This document shows positions 37,201 to 48,399 of a stretch of 64,000 nucleotides of DNA, one piece after another (the stretch's first letter is position 1; every line of letters begins with the position of its first letter). The position numbers and the translations under genes were made by a program. The DNA comes from Caenorhabditis elegans (lineage: Eukaryota > Nematoda > Chromadorea > Rhabditida > Rhabditidae), in the NCBI RefSeq assembly GCF_000002985.6, contig NC_003279.8, positions 4,588,001 through 4,652,000 on the forward strand, given 5' to 3'. The notes below the pieces were generated by a model. That model was not told the origin of the DNA. It was given only the letters and a program-made list of their open reading frames with translations, and ran no database searches.

Positions 37201-40200
37201 TAATTTTTTCGGAAAAAAAAACTTGTTCGATATAATTGAGACGCAAAAATGCGATTTTAGTAGTTTTTTTTTCTTTGGTTTTTTTGGTACAAAATCGAAA
37301 CAATTTGTTTTGTTTTTTCGGCGAATAATTTATTTTTCGCTTTTTTCTGAAACGAAGCATATTGTTTAAATGCCATACTTTTTTTTCGAAAAAAAAACTC
37401 TCAAAATTATAATTTTTAGTTGTTTTATGGTTTTTGCAAAAAAAGTTTTTCTTTCGAAAAAATCGAAAAAACGTTTTGAGCGAATTTTTAGGTTTCAGTA
37501 AAACGTAAAGCCTATTTTCAATTTAAAACAGTTTTTTCTCACCAATATTCGAATTTTTTTGTTTTTTGGTCCATCATAAAATTCAGAAACTTTCAATTAA
37601 AAAAAACTAACCTCTTCCAGTGGATTTGTAAGTACAAAAGTTCAAATCCATATTCTCGGCGGTTTGATGTCGATGACTACCCACTGCTACACTATTCTGT
37701 GTACTTCTTTTACGTGATTTCGTTTTTAAATGAATATCCGAGTCAAGAAGCATAAATGCCTTCGCCACGTCATCGTGTTCGGATGGTTGGTTTTCAGAAA
37801 CTTGGGCGTAAATGCAGCTGAAATATCCAAAGAACTCGGTGAGCAAAACAGCATCACAGACAAGTCGTTTTTGAAGTTCCTGGAAAGTGAGCATTTATAG
37901 GCTTTTTGACTTTTTTCAGAGAAACATAAATCGAAATTTTTAAAAAGTTGAGTTTGAGACTTGATAAAATATAAAAGCGGAATTTTTTTTTGAGAAAATG
38001 TAGCTTAAAAAATAAGCGAAAATTTTTTATTTCAATTTAAAAAAAGTTAAGTTTTCTCAAAAATTACTGTTTTTATAATAAAAAAAACTTTTAAATTCAA
38101 CTCTTTTAAAAACTTCGATTCACTCTGAAGAAAGGAACAATTGAACGACTTTTTTCTGAAAAAAAAAGCAAAAAACATAAAAGTTTCGCCAAAAACACGA
38201 AACATCTAATGTGCTGAACACGGCCATTTTACGCAGATCGTGTAATCCCCGAGGAGAACCTTTAGACTTTTCAAAATTTTGATTGCTCAAGCATTATAAA
38301 GAATATATAGTACAAAAATACGGGAGAAAAATGAACCAAAATCAGGCATTTTTTCCTAAAATATGCAACAAAAAAATGCACACTTCTCCTCGTGGAGTAC
38401 ACACGCTGCGTAAATCCACACTAATTCAAAATCATGTTCAAATTTTCGCCAGTCACATTCTTACCGTTTCAATGCATACTTCTCCCTTTAAAATGTGCTC
38501 ATGCTCCAAAATATTCGATGCGAGTGTTTGCAATGACTTCTTAATCATCTTTAAACAATATAAATGCACATTTTCCGATCCATATCTACAGAAAAGTGAG
38601 AAAATCTCGTTAACCGGATAGATTTTCGATGGTTCTTGTGTATTATACTCATTGAACAGATTCAATGAAGACGACAGATATTTATCCGTTTTCTGAATAA
38701 TGAGTTTCGTATCCTGTAGAAGTCCTTCCTGGTATTTTTGCTCGAGGAGCTTATCAAACAATTGTTTAAAGAATGATTCAATAACTTTTCGATTTTGTTC
38801 GGCAATTTCCGGGAAATGGAAAATAGTTTCAAGTGGCTCGAGAAATTGTGCAATGTAGTAGTAGGCATGAAGTTTTGGATTCGGCCAAAAAGTAATTTTA
38901 TCCAAAATGCTTGCAAGTACTTCTGCGAATTTTCTGATTTTCAAAATAGCGTGAGCATCGACAACTTGTGAAGCTTTACAGCCTTCGAGCAATTCCCAGA
39001 AATAATGGGATAAATTGAGAACAATATAAATACGGAATCCACCATCATCTTCTCGTTTCTCCTCATCAACTATCATAAGCCATTCGTTGAAGCCTCCGAG
39101 TCGGCGGCTTAGTTTTTGCACAGAATCATCTATTTTCCAGGATTTTGAGTCAATTTGGACGAGGTCGAGGTAGATTTGCATGAAGAGAATGTGAAGTGAT
39201 CTGGAACTTTTGAAAGGGTTAGGTTAATTAGAATATTTGATTTAGAATTTTAAAAAAACTGAGTTTTATTTACTTTTTTTTTTTGAATTTTTGCAAATAA
39301 TTCATATTTTCAGAAATTGTAAAGAAGTTAGGTAATTCATATATTAATTTTAGGGTCTAATAATGAAAATAAAAATCGATTCGTGTTTATTAATTGTGCA
39401 TAATTTTTTTTAAGTTTAGAGATAGAAAAATAGTATTTGAATATAGCTAAAAAATTTTAACAGCAGTTTCGAAAGAATAAAGTAGGTTTTTTTTTGAATT
39501 GTGACAAGTAACTTTTTTCGTTTTTTTTTTTTGTAATTTTTTAAAAATATTTTTCAAGGAAATGTGAAGAATTTTTTTTCATACGAAGTCTAAGTACTTC
39601 TTTTGAATTTTTGTGTGTAAATTATTTTTTGGAAGATTTTTTAAACAAAAAAAAAACTGACAAAAACTGAAAGTGTTTTTTTTTCAACTGTGCTCAATTT
39701 ATATTAGCAATCAGTTTTTTCTCAGATTATCGAAAAATCAGAAAAAGCGAAAAAAAATTTTTGCAAACAATTCAATTTATTACATTTTTTGTTTATGTTG
39801 ATGAGAAAAACATAATTTTCTGTAAAAAATGAATGAAATTTGTTCGTTTTATTTAATTTCAATTGTATTCATAGTTTACTGAAATAATTTTTAAAAAACA
39901 ATTTTAAAAAATCGAAAATTTTTCTTTGATTTTTAAACACCTTTGTTTTTTTTCAGTTTTTCGGCTATTTCTCTAAGTTTTATATATTTCTGAAAACCGA
40001 AATAATTTCGGTTCATAAATTGCTTCAAAACTCAATTTATCCAACATTAAAATTCAAAAAAACCTACAATTTCCCACGTGGCCTATCCAGTCCCTTCAAT
40101 ATCGACGACACACCAAAATGATAAAGGACCTCGTTCCGCTTCTCAGCATCTGGATAAAGTCTCGAAAGAATCTTCTCCGCATCAACAGCAACTTCCTTTT

Positions 40201-43200
40201 TATACGACATTTGCCCACTGCATACTCCCAAAAGCCATGTGAACTTTTGTGTTGACTCGTCTGCAAAATCCTCGACCTTCTTCTTCGTAAGATGTCCGGC
40301 AATTCGATTGTGCATCAGAAGAAGCTGCTCTTCCCAATCGGCAACTTTCGGACGATTCGGGAATTTTCCATTAGATCGTTTCTCGCGTGTCGCCTTTGCA
40401 ACATGAGATTGTTTGTCATATTGTTCCTTTAAAATCGATCCCATTTTCTCGTTAACCTTCTTCATCATTTTCTCATCTAATAAATCCATCAGAGACGTTT
40501 TCCAGAATCTTCCAAACATTTGTAAATCCCAATAATGGCATTCAGGACCATCAAGTTGCAGTAGTGTTAGAACATCCCATACTTCAATTGAGAAGCATAT
40601 ATCGACAAGTTTCTCAGTGATTTGTGGTGAATCAAGAACTCCAATCTCTTCAAGCCAATCTAGAATATTCTCATGATCCAGACTGAATATCAAACTTTTC
40701 TCGTTGATCGCAATGATCTTTGCAAATTCATCGAGGAGCTTCATACAAAGTTCAATTTTATGACTTTTCGACATGAACTTTTCAAAAATCACGTTGACAC
40801 CTGGAAGTCCATCATAGAATTTTCTGTGCAACTCCATTCCTTCTTTCGTGTCGAGAAACTTCATTTGAGTAACAACATACACCAAATCTCGCATCGGTAG
40901 ATCAATATTCTCCAATTGATGAATAGTGAAGAGCGGTAGAGCTTCCGATTTGGATCGTTTAACCATATTGCACTCCACAAGGATATTTCCCATTTTATTC
41001 CATTTTTCCAAGTCGATTTTGATATTCGAGTAGGAAACATTACAAATAACACAGCTCTCTGGCTCCCTTTCAGCTTCGGAGGTAAGTTTTAACTTGAGAA
41101 TTGTCAAAAAGATGTCTGTAGCTAAAACCGATGATCGAATATCCATACTATCAACTGAAACTTCCACAAATCGTTTTCCAGCTTTATCAAGTATTGAAGC
41201 ATCCGCATATTTTGCAATATCATTCCAAAACGATCCATTTTCATGTAAATGATTAACATATCCTTCTCTTTTCTGATCTTCATCCTCCAAATCATTTGCC
41301 ATTCGAATTATTGTCTTCTCAACTGCTTCTTTTCGTACTTTTTCATCTTTAATACAACTAATAACATCAATAATACGAACAATCGCCGGAGCATCAATGA
41401 CTGAGAGCACAATTGAAATAAAATCATCTGCCTTAATTGAGTGATGTGATGCTGACTCGCGGAGCATTTCAATTGCTGCATGGGTGATCAGTGTCTCATT
41501 TCCGAATACGAGCTAGAAAAATAATTTCAGATTTGGATCTTTATTTCGGACAAAATGGTTTTTAAAGGGTTTTCTTGGGTTTTTTTGGCAAAAATGGATT
41601 TTTTTTTCGTTAAAAAATTTTAATGATTTTTTTTTGTTATTTTTTTCGGTGGAAAAGATGTTTTTTTTTTTAGCAAAAACGGATTATTTATGTGGTTTTC
41701 TTTGACCAACATTTTTTTTTCGGTTTTTTGTGAAAAATTGATTTTTTTAAAAAATGTTTTTTTGACAACTATAGATTTTTGGTTTTTTTGTACTTACAAA
41801 AATTGATTTTATGGTTTTATTTTTTGTCAAAAATCTGCAAAAAAAGATCTTTTGGTTAAAATTTGTTTAAAAGGTTTTTTTTTGGGGTTTTTTTTTGAAA
41901 AATTCACAGATTGATCATTCTGTTTCGAACAGTTGAATATTATACCTCTGGATAGAAAACTCTCATAAATTGCACAATTTCTTCGCTGCTTTTGGCCGTC
42001 CGAAGAAATTGAATGATGCTTAACAACGAGCTGCGTGTCTGGAAATACTTTTTTTGGGTATTAAAATGTGTAATTTGAATTAAAATCCATACCGAATCCA
42101 CCATATGTCTCAGAAATCGTTCTTTCATGTTTGATGGTTGATCGCATGTTGAATCGAAACTATCTGGTCCACAATCTGAAACTTTGAGACGGGGCTATTT
42201 TGGTTTTAAATTTAGAAACCAAATATATAGTAATACCGAATTATGAAAATATACTGAAAATAAAAGACAGCACGACAACACTCAAAAACTGCCACAACCA
42301 TCAAATAGTTACAGTGACGACCACGTTACAGGAAAAAAGTGATTTACAGAACAAAAATTAATAAAAACTTAAAAGAAATAACTATTTAGAGATAGAGAGA
42401 GAATGAAAACATTGTGTGAAAAGTGATATTGAGCAGTTTTTAAATTGATTTTTGCAGAATCGAAAAATATTGAATTTTTTTTTCGATAAAAATAATAATA
42501 GTTGTGTTTTCTAATCATATATTAATTTTTGTTTGATTTTCATCAATTTCTATTCCTGAATGTAATCGTAAACATTTAATTTTTTGCGTTTTTTTAAAGA
42601 GAAAAACAAAAACCCAAGAATAAAAGCCTTTAAAGAGTACTGTATTTTTAAATATTCGTTAATTTTTGACCGATTTTTTAAAGTTTATCTCTCGATCCAT
42701 GTATTCACGAGTTGTTTAATTAATAATTAAATATTCAAAAAACAATAAAAAATCGATGAAAATTCCGCAGCTACGAAGTTTTTAAACTACAGTACTCTTT
42801 AAAGGCGCGTGCCTTTCTGCATTTTAAACAAATTTGTCGAGGCGAGACCCGGGTACTTTTGTAGTAAAAAACAGCAGAAATTTCGCGCCCGTGTAATATA
42901 ATTTTCTTTCGATTTTTTACTAATATTTTTCGGATATTTCGAAAAAAAATTCGATTTTCCTGAATAATAGGAAATTTTTCTTCTTTCCGGACAGGATTTA
43001 TATTTTTTCTAAAATTTTTTCACCAATATTATCAAAATTTGGTGAAAAATTGAATTTAATGGTTTATTTTCTAAGATTTTTTATATTTTTTTCCCGGAAA
43101 ATAGAAACAATTTTCCCAATTTTTGTAGGAATTTTTTAATTCAAAATATCAAATTTTAAAGGCCAAGAAAGAAAACATGCAAACTCTCAACATCACTTTT

Positions 43201-45347
43201 AAACACAAAAAAAAGAAATCTACAATATATATATATCTAAACGAACCCTCTGGACTGGCTAGCGTCACTTCTTGAGTTATGTGCACAGCGATTGCGTACG
43301 AAACTGAACGAGAAATAAATGGAGGGGGGAGAGAGAACTATTCAATGAAAATTCAATCAAACGATTAGAAAAAAATAGAAGTTTGAACTCAAAATTTTAG
43401 GCAGAGAAGCCAAAACAATAGCTTAAAGCTTTTGTAAAAATTTCAGGTTTAAGATGTTTTCAAAACTATTACAATTATGAAATTTAAAAAAAAAACTTAC
43501 CAATTTCATATGGAATCGTCTTTTTTAAATCCAAAATCCTTGAAACCAGAGATCCAACAATTTTCCAGAGTCTCGGTTCCATCGATGTACAAATCTCTTC
43601 TCCACTGATTTTCAGCCATTCACAAGAGTCAATAAATTTTTCAGTGATTCTTTGAACAAGAACATCAGTTGGTGATAGACTAATTAATTTCTCAAAAATG
43701 ATGAGAGTATTCTTTTTGACATTTGGATCTTTTTTCGATAAATGTGGCCATAACTTTTTGATTAGCTCGTCGTAGATGTGAAGTGAAGATTCGTAAAATG
43801 AAATGTCTTCTGAATCTTGAATTGCCGGTTTTTTATTTTCTTGGAGGCGTCTGGAATTACTTTGGAATTTTTTTAAGTGAACTGTTTGAATCTGAATCAA
43901 TTTATTTTGAAAATGATCAGCCCTCGAACCATGGGTCTCGTTAGGTATTTGGAGCAGGCCTGCCGGTTTTTCGGTTTTCCAGTTTTTCGATTTTTCTCGA
44001 AAAAAAGAAAAAACTGAAAAATTTTCTCAAAAAAGTGAAATTTCTGTTTTTTTTGTATGAAAAAGTGCGTAAACTGTAATAAAAATATTGGATTCTGAAT
44101 AAGAAATACCAATTTGGAAGTGTTTTCAGATTTTTTTTTTCGGTTTTGCCAAAAATGAAAATTTTCGATTTTTCGGTTTTGTTCAAAAAAAAAACGAAAA
44201 ATCGAAAACAAATTCGGCGGCACCTGATTTTGAGGTAAAACCGTAATTTCAAACATTTTTTTGATTGGTTTCGCCCATTTTCAAGCATTTTTCTTCGTTT
44301 TTTAAAATAAAAGAATGCATTTGAAGTTGAAAAGTGAATAAGAATTTTTTAATTTGTTTATGAATTTCATTTCATCAACTTTGGCATAAAATTCATTAAA
44401 ACGACGGAAAACTAAACAAAAAAAGACAAAAAGTGCTTGAAAATTGGTGAAACTAGTCAGAAATGTTTGAATTTTCGGTTTTGCCACCAAATACCTAACA
44501 AGATCAATAAAACTTGATGTACTTATTATTGTTGAAAACTTTCGGGGGCTTTAATTAATTTTTTTAATTTTTTCTTAAAATTTAAACTTCCATACTTCAA
44601 AATTCTCGCCAACGCTGCATAGTACAATTCGTTCGCGAATGTTTCATGATCCTTCATCTCGGAGAATAAATCAAAAATGCTCTTCTCAATAAGACCAGCC
44701 GCTTGTTTCGCCGAGTCTGGGCTTGAATCGATTTTCACAGAATCCCACTCCTGATTCATCATTTTACGCGCTGTTTCTTCAAGATCAGTGTTCCAAATAG
44801 CTGAGAAAAGTCGACGAGTCAATCCGAATTCAAGAGCGAATCCCTTGCAAATTGATGTGATCTGTTCGGAACATTTTGTAGAAGATGCAGTAATGGAATC
44901 CATATGCACAAAATTAGAAGAAGTCGAAGAAAACTTGGAAATATCGATTGATTCCATCATGATTCGCCATTGTGGTTCAATTGCACCTTCGGTTATAGAT
45001 GTCATTATAGGCATCCAAACATCCGGAGAAAATGTTATTGGAGGTAGATTTACAAGTTTTTTGATTAAAATTCGCATTGCTTCGCAGATAATGTCGACAT
45101 CGCTGCTTACATCTGGAAAAATAATAGATTCAGAACGGATCAGGGTTTTTTTTGTTGGAAAAAAAAGGATTTTTTTGGTGTTTTCCACCCAAAAAAGCAT
45201 GTAAATAAAATCATTCTAGAATTCCTTACAATTTTCAACAACCCGTAGTCTGTAAATAATTGCTGCAATCGATTCTCCGTCGAAATCCTTTGCCGCATTT
45301 TCGGTGACATATCGGACAAGTCCGATTGCCGTTTCACGCGGATCCAT
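22268..45347 (-). CDS. UBR4 (p600/pushover)-type giant N-recognin E3 ligase
   Basis: Twenty-two exons join in frame to about 4193 residues (human UBR4 about 5180): 45230-45347, 44596-45112, 43501-43850, 42093-42175, 41946-42038, 40068-41512, 38465-39200, 37612-37879, 35531-36493, 33867-34773, 31675-33245, 30529-30935, 28803-29999, 27837-28141, 26802-27277, 26072-26751, 25896-26030, 25279-25673, 24026-25022, 23271-23713, 22507-22813 and 22268-22456. The ATG follows an acceptor near 45379. The N-terminal 1200 residues look like helical repeats. A UBR box at about 1195-1258 (FCTYKSTGR, HWYNCYTC, CHRGHD, FFCDCGE) should bind N-degrons. Beta-propeller-like and helical regions follow, then a Cys cluster at about 2795-2850 (HCPRC, CESCG, CAKC), and a C-terminal catalytic module from about 3900 (LPCCICRESV, MVHFNCHKDAIRGGGGRA). 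UBR4 family ligases act in N-degron degradation and protein quality control. I recall the locus as C44E4.1. Small missed exons are possible. Confidence 0.93.
22866..23150. repeat. inverted repeat in a UBR4 intron
   Basis: The left arm runs from attgcgcaacatatctcgtagcg through aaaactacagtaattctttaaatgactactgtagc to tcgatttacggg (about 22870-22946). The right arm runs from gtaaatagac through agctacagtagtcatttaaagagttacggtagttttcgctgcc to atatttcgcgcgtcaaatgttgc. The arms can pair over about 75 bp. The family differs from the gtgtcgagaccggg repeat. It lies between exons 20 and 21 of the host gene. Confidence 0.8.
23271..23713 (-). other. exon for the C-terminal zinc (hemi-RING-like) module of the UBR4 homologue
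   Basis: This exon encodes about residues 3881-4029 of the ligase. The visible metal-ligand pattern is CCICRESVISGDKS, then a His/Cys pair in MVHFNCHKDA and a further Cys in GAKCNV. Vertebrate UBR4 has its catalytic half-RING zinc finger and E2 contact in this place, so ligase activity is probably conserved. The donor used (gtttgg after ACAAAAAG) was chosen because it alone keeps the frame into the next exon (FSNQSEGGGRESN). Confidence 0.75.
27405..27700. repeat. repeat-like insert in a UBR4 intron
   Basis: The intron between exons 14 and 15 holds a less AT-rich stretch with a perfect small hairpin, ggttgtaaaacgctcttttacaacc (about 27469-27493). Further words are gggggtaccacattaca, ttgtacgtcgattag and gagttggcgcgggaattc. 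It is coding-free and has the base composition of a dispersed repeat; I do not recognise the family. Confidence 0.45.
30000..30528. other. UBR4 intron 12, AT-rich
   Basis: It contains only A/T homopolymer sequence and small aaattgccaa words. No nested gene or structured repeat is visible. Confidence 0.5.
33310..33612. repeat. palindromic repeat copy in a UBR4 intron
   Basis: The left arm is atacagttgccggtctcgaagcggcgaccgattttc...gtgtgcacctgtaatgagtactgta. The right arm is actacagtactcctcaaagacgcata...aaaatcggtggccgcttcgagacc. Here the terminal motif is tcgaagcggc instead of gtgtcgagaccggg, so this is a subfamily shared with the copy near 48760. Beside it, at 33750-33790, ccaatcag and ctgattgg flank gtgggcggag. 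Confidence 0.75.
36339..36493 (-). other. UBR-box exon part of the UBR4 homologue
   Basis: The UBR box is split by the intron between 37612 and 36493. The first Cys (CTYKSTGR) lies at the end of exon 8 and the remaining ligands at the start of exon 9: HWYNCYTC, GVCSVCAINCHRGHD, FFCDCGEKKCGAM. All Cys/His ligand positions expected for the type-1 N-degron-binding zinc fold appear to be present, so binding of basic N-terminal residues is a reasonable inference. Confidence 0.85.
38223..38420. repeat. inverted repeat in a UBR4 intron
   Basis: The left arm (about 38223-38262) is ccattttacgcagatcgtgtaatccccgaggagaacc. The right arm (about 38375-38420) is cacttctcctcgtggagtacacacgctgcgtaaatcc. The arms pair over about 37 bases with few mismatches around a 110-base loop. 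It lies between exons 7 and 8. Confidence 0.7.
39201..40067. other. UBR4 intron 6, AT-rich
   Basis: 867 bp of A/T-rich sequence with T and A runs. I see no gene, no repeat family and no clear hairpin. Confidence 0.5.
42176..43500. other. largest UBR4 intron (1.3 kb) with repeat copy
   Basis: The intron holds a palindromic repeat copy at about 42628-42858 (aagcctttaaagagtactgta ... ctacagtactctttaaaggcgcgtgcc ... gtcgaggcgagacccgggta). It also has a less AT-rich patch at 43230-43330 (gaaccctctggactggctagcgtcac, gagggggga). The patch could be regulatory; no gene is supported. Confidence 0.5.
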
Positions 45348-45379
45348 TAATCGAAATTTCAATTAATTTTGTATTTTCT

Positions 45380-46102
45380 GGAAATAATTGATTAGAAAAT
45401 CGATATAATATTTCAACAAAGCAAGATGTATTGCGTTAACTTTCGCAATCACGAGGCAATATAAATAAACAAAAAAGAAATACAGAGGTTTTCTTTGTTT
45501 TACAAAGTTTTATCAGCTGAAACTTTTGTTTCTCGAAATTTTCGTTATTTTATTATTATTTTTAATCGAAAATTCATCAAAATTTCCCATCTCAACAGAG
45601 GAAAAACAGAAGAACAACAAAAAAACGAACAAAAATAATAAATAACAAGTGGGCGGAGCATCAATTGCGTGCGCCGTTTTTGCATAAAGTGTGTGCCAGG
45701 GTTGCAAAAAATCATTTTCGAAACTTCAAACTCATTGCACACATTTTTTATATTTTCTTTTTATCGGTCGCTGTTATTCCTTTATTTTTTTACATTTTTT
45801 AAAAGAAAATCAAATTAAAATTAACATTTAATATTTAAATAATCAACTTTTGGAAAATATACTTCGAGAAAATCTCAAATTCCCTAGTTTTTAGGCGTTC
45901 TAGGCCTAATTTCACCTAGTTTGATTATGTTCAGTTTAATTATCGAGCAATCAACTTCAGGAATTAGAAAACACGTTAAATGAGTTTTCGCATTACTGAA
46001 AGTCGAAGTTTGAAGTAAGATTTGTTCCAAAATGTTACATGCCTTGTTTCTTCTGTTTCGTTTTCGTTTCTGTTGTATTCTCTGTTAATTTGTATTATTC
46101 AG
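45380..46102. promoter_or_regulatory. divergent UBR4 / La promoter region
   Basis: The spacer between the UBR4 start (45347, -) and the La start (46110, +) holds a GC-rich motif cluster at 45649-45710: aagtgggcggagc, atcaattgcgtgcgccg, ttttgcataaag and gtgtgccagggttgcaa. These words match the cluster in the nrd-1/EAF promoter. The La outron ends with the acceptor tattattcag at 46102. Confidence 0.6.
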
Positions 46103-46109
46103 CAAGAAA

Positions 46110-47402
46110 ATGGGTGAGACCGCTGCCGCCGTTCACGACGATGCTGATCAGAAGATCATTAAGCAATTGGAGTATTACTTCGGAAACATCAATCTTCCAA
46201 GAGACAAGTTCCTCCAGGAAAAACTCAAGGAAGACGATGGATGTAAGTTGTTTTTCTTCAATTCTAAGATTGTTGATTTTTCATTTCAGGGGTCCCAATT
46301 ACCACGATGCTCAATTTCAACCGCCTAGCCTCGATCAGCAAGGACACTGAAAAGATTGCCAACGCTGTCAAGAACTCTGGTTCGGGAATAATCAGCGTCT
46401 CCGAAGACAACCAGAAAATCCGCAGAAACGAAGAGAATCCAGTACCGGAGAACTCGTTGGAGTACTGGCAAAAAATCAAGCACAGAACTGTGTATATGGT
46501 ACGTTTGTATCTTTCTGATTTTGTCTTTACATTATCAATTTCTCATTTTTCAGAAAGGATTCAGCACTGACACCCAATTGGACGACATTATTCAATGGGC
46601 CAATCAATTCGGAGAAACCGAGAACGTTCTTATGCGTCGCTTGAAGCCAGGAGACAGAACCTTCAAAGGAAGTGTGTTCATCACTTACAAAACTAGAGAG
46701 GAGGCCGAAGCCGCACAAAAGGCTGAAGTTAAGTTCGGAGAGACAGAGTTGACCAAGATGATGCAAGATGAGTATTGGACTCTGAAGAACAAAGAAACCA
46801 AGGAAGCTCGTGCTGCAAACAAGGCTGCCAAATCAGCTAAGAATACTTCTGAAGCGATTGAATCAGAAAAGGCTCAGCACGCTGTCCGTTACGAGAAAGG
46901 TCTCATTCTGGCCGTTGATGGACTTGGACCTGATTCAACTATTGACAGCATCAAGACTTTCTTCAAATTGCACGGATCTGTTGGATACGTTGCACATGAA
47001 AATGGAGGCAAAACAGCCGAAATCCGCTTCAACAATGACAGCGAAGGAGCGCAGAAGGCCTGGGACAACGCTGTTGCAGCTGGAACTGATGGAAAAGTCA
47101 TTCTTCAAGAGGCTGAGCTCTCCGCACGAGTTTTGGATGGAGAAGAGGAGGAGAAATACTGGACAGAGTTCAATGCCAGAAAGAATCAGAGGCAAGGAGG
47201 TGGACGTGGAGGACGCGGTGGTCGTGGCGGACGAGGAGGCCGCGGTGGTCGTGGAGGTCGTGGTGGAAGAGGTGGACGCGGAGACCGCCGAGGTGATAAG
47301 CGGTCAGCAAACGATGAAGGTGCAGATGGATCTGATGAGCCAAAGGCTAAGCGTACTGTGTTCGCTGAGGATGGTGCTCCAGCTGCTGCTGCCGCCGAGT
47401 AA
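46110..47402 (+). CDS. La autoantigen homologue (genuine La, SSB) with RGG tail
   Basis: Three exons, 46110-46242, 46290-46498 and 46554-47402, give 396 residues. A trans-splice acceptor ends seven bases before the ATG. Residues 10-95 form the La motif ([35 protein letters not shown]), which with the first RRM (about 113-190, [18 protein letters not shown]) binds the 3' UUU-OH of new RNA polymerase III transcripts. A second, atypical RRM lies at about 245-325 ([21 protein letters not shown]). The C-terminus carries about ten GGR repeats (GGRGGRGG, about 335-367), then a basic patch (RRGDKR) and an alanine/acidic end. La is a nuclear RNA chaperone for pre-tRNA and other small RNAs. I recall this locus as C44E4.4. 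The gene diverges from UBR4 and converges with acbp-1. Confidence 0.95.
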
Positions 47403-47814
47403 TTTCATCTTTTGTTGAACAAACCCAAAAATCTCATTCTTTTTTTTTTACTTTTTCCTCCATTTTTTGTTGTTATCATTATTGTTGTGTTGTCCCCCCA
47501 TTCATTAATCTTGAATACCCTCATTTTGTTGACTTCTCACTCTTTTTAACATCTCTTTTACTGTATTATTACCAATTTAAAAGAGTTGCGGTTTTGATTT
47601 ATAAATTATTCGGATAAACCAAAGTTTTAGAGTAGCAGACCGGAAAAAAAGAAATTGCAGATCACTCGGAACAGGGAACATGGAAAATGCATTCTTCTGA
47701 AAGTTCAAGTTTGCTGATCAAATAGGCAACTTTATGTCTAAATTCTTCGGAATCACAGAATCTTCATTACAAAAATATAAATGTTAAAAAAACGTATTAT
47801 CAAACAGAATTTAT

Positions 47815-48341
47815 TTAGGCTCCGTACTTGGCGATGAGCTCCTCAACAAGAGCAACATAGGCCTTCTGAGCATCATCCTTTGCGAGTCCCTTCTTCTCAT
47901 CCCAGGCAGACCACTTGGCTTTTCCCTTCAAATCGAACATTCCTGGCTTATCGGTGGTGTTGTCGCCGACGGTTCCTTGTTTGAACAGAGCATAGAGCTT
48001 GAGAAGCTCATCATTCGATGGGGAAGTCTTGAGGGTCTTAACGGTGGCAGCAGCGTCGTCGAACTGAAAATTGAAAAGACTTAGTGAGATTTTATTGGGA
48101 AAATATCAACATTTTGCTTCAAAAAATCTAAAGTAGTCTCAAATTCAGAAAAAAATCGCCAAATTATAAAAATGTCTCTTTTTCAATTTTGACTAAGTTC
48201 CCTCCGCTATTTTGAAGGGAATTTGCCAACATTGAAAAATCACGGTTTTACAATTATTGCTTTCTGTTGTTGTCATTATTCTGAATTTGAGATTATTTTG
48301 GATTTTCTACATCGGAATTTGAAGCTTACCGAGAGGGTCAT
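47815..48341 (-). CDS. acbp-1: acyl-CoA-binding protein ACBP-1
   Basis: Two exons, 48330-48341 (only ATG plus three codons) and 47815-48063, give 86 residues, the usual size of the family. Hallmarks are present: ATVKTLKTSPSNDELLKLYALFKQGTVGD near the front and KGKAKWSAWDEKKGLAKDDA in the middle, with the Tyr and Lys residues that contact the acyl-CoA head group. The protein is a cytosolic carrier of long-chain acyl-CoA for lipid metabolism. An upstream acceptor at about 48380 shows a short 5' UTR exon or a trans-splice site. Unusually, the stop codon overlaps a minus-strand AATAAA (gcctaaataaa), so the 3' UTR may be very short. Symbol from family and recalled locus C44E4.6. Confidence 0.93.
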
Positions 48342-48399
48342 TTTGAAGACGATGAGAAGAGCTTGTTGAAAGTTTGAACCTGAAAATTAAGAGATTTTA

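Noticed and set aside
36519..37369. Phe/Lys-rich frames in a UBR4 intron
   Set aside because: They are poly-T/poly-A intron sequence read as Phe or Lys; not genes.
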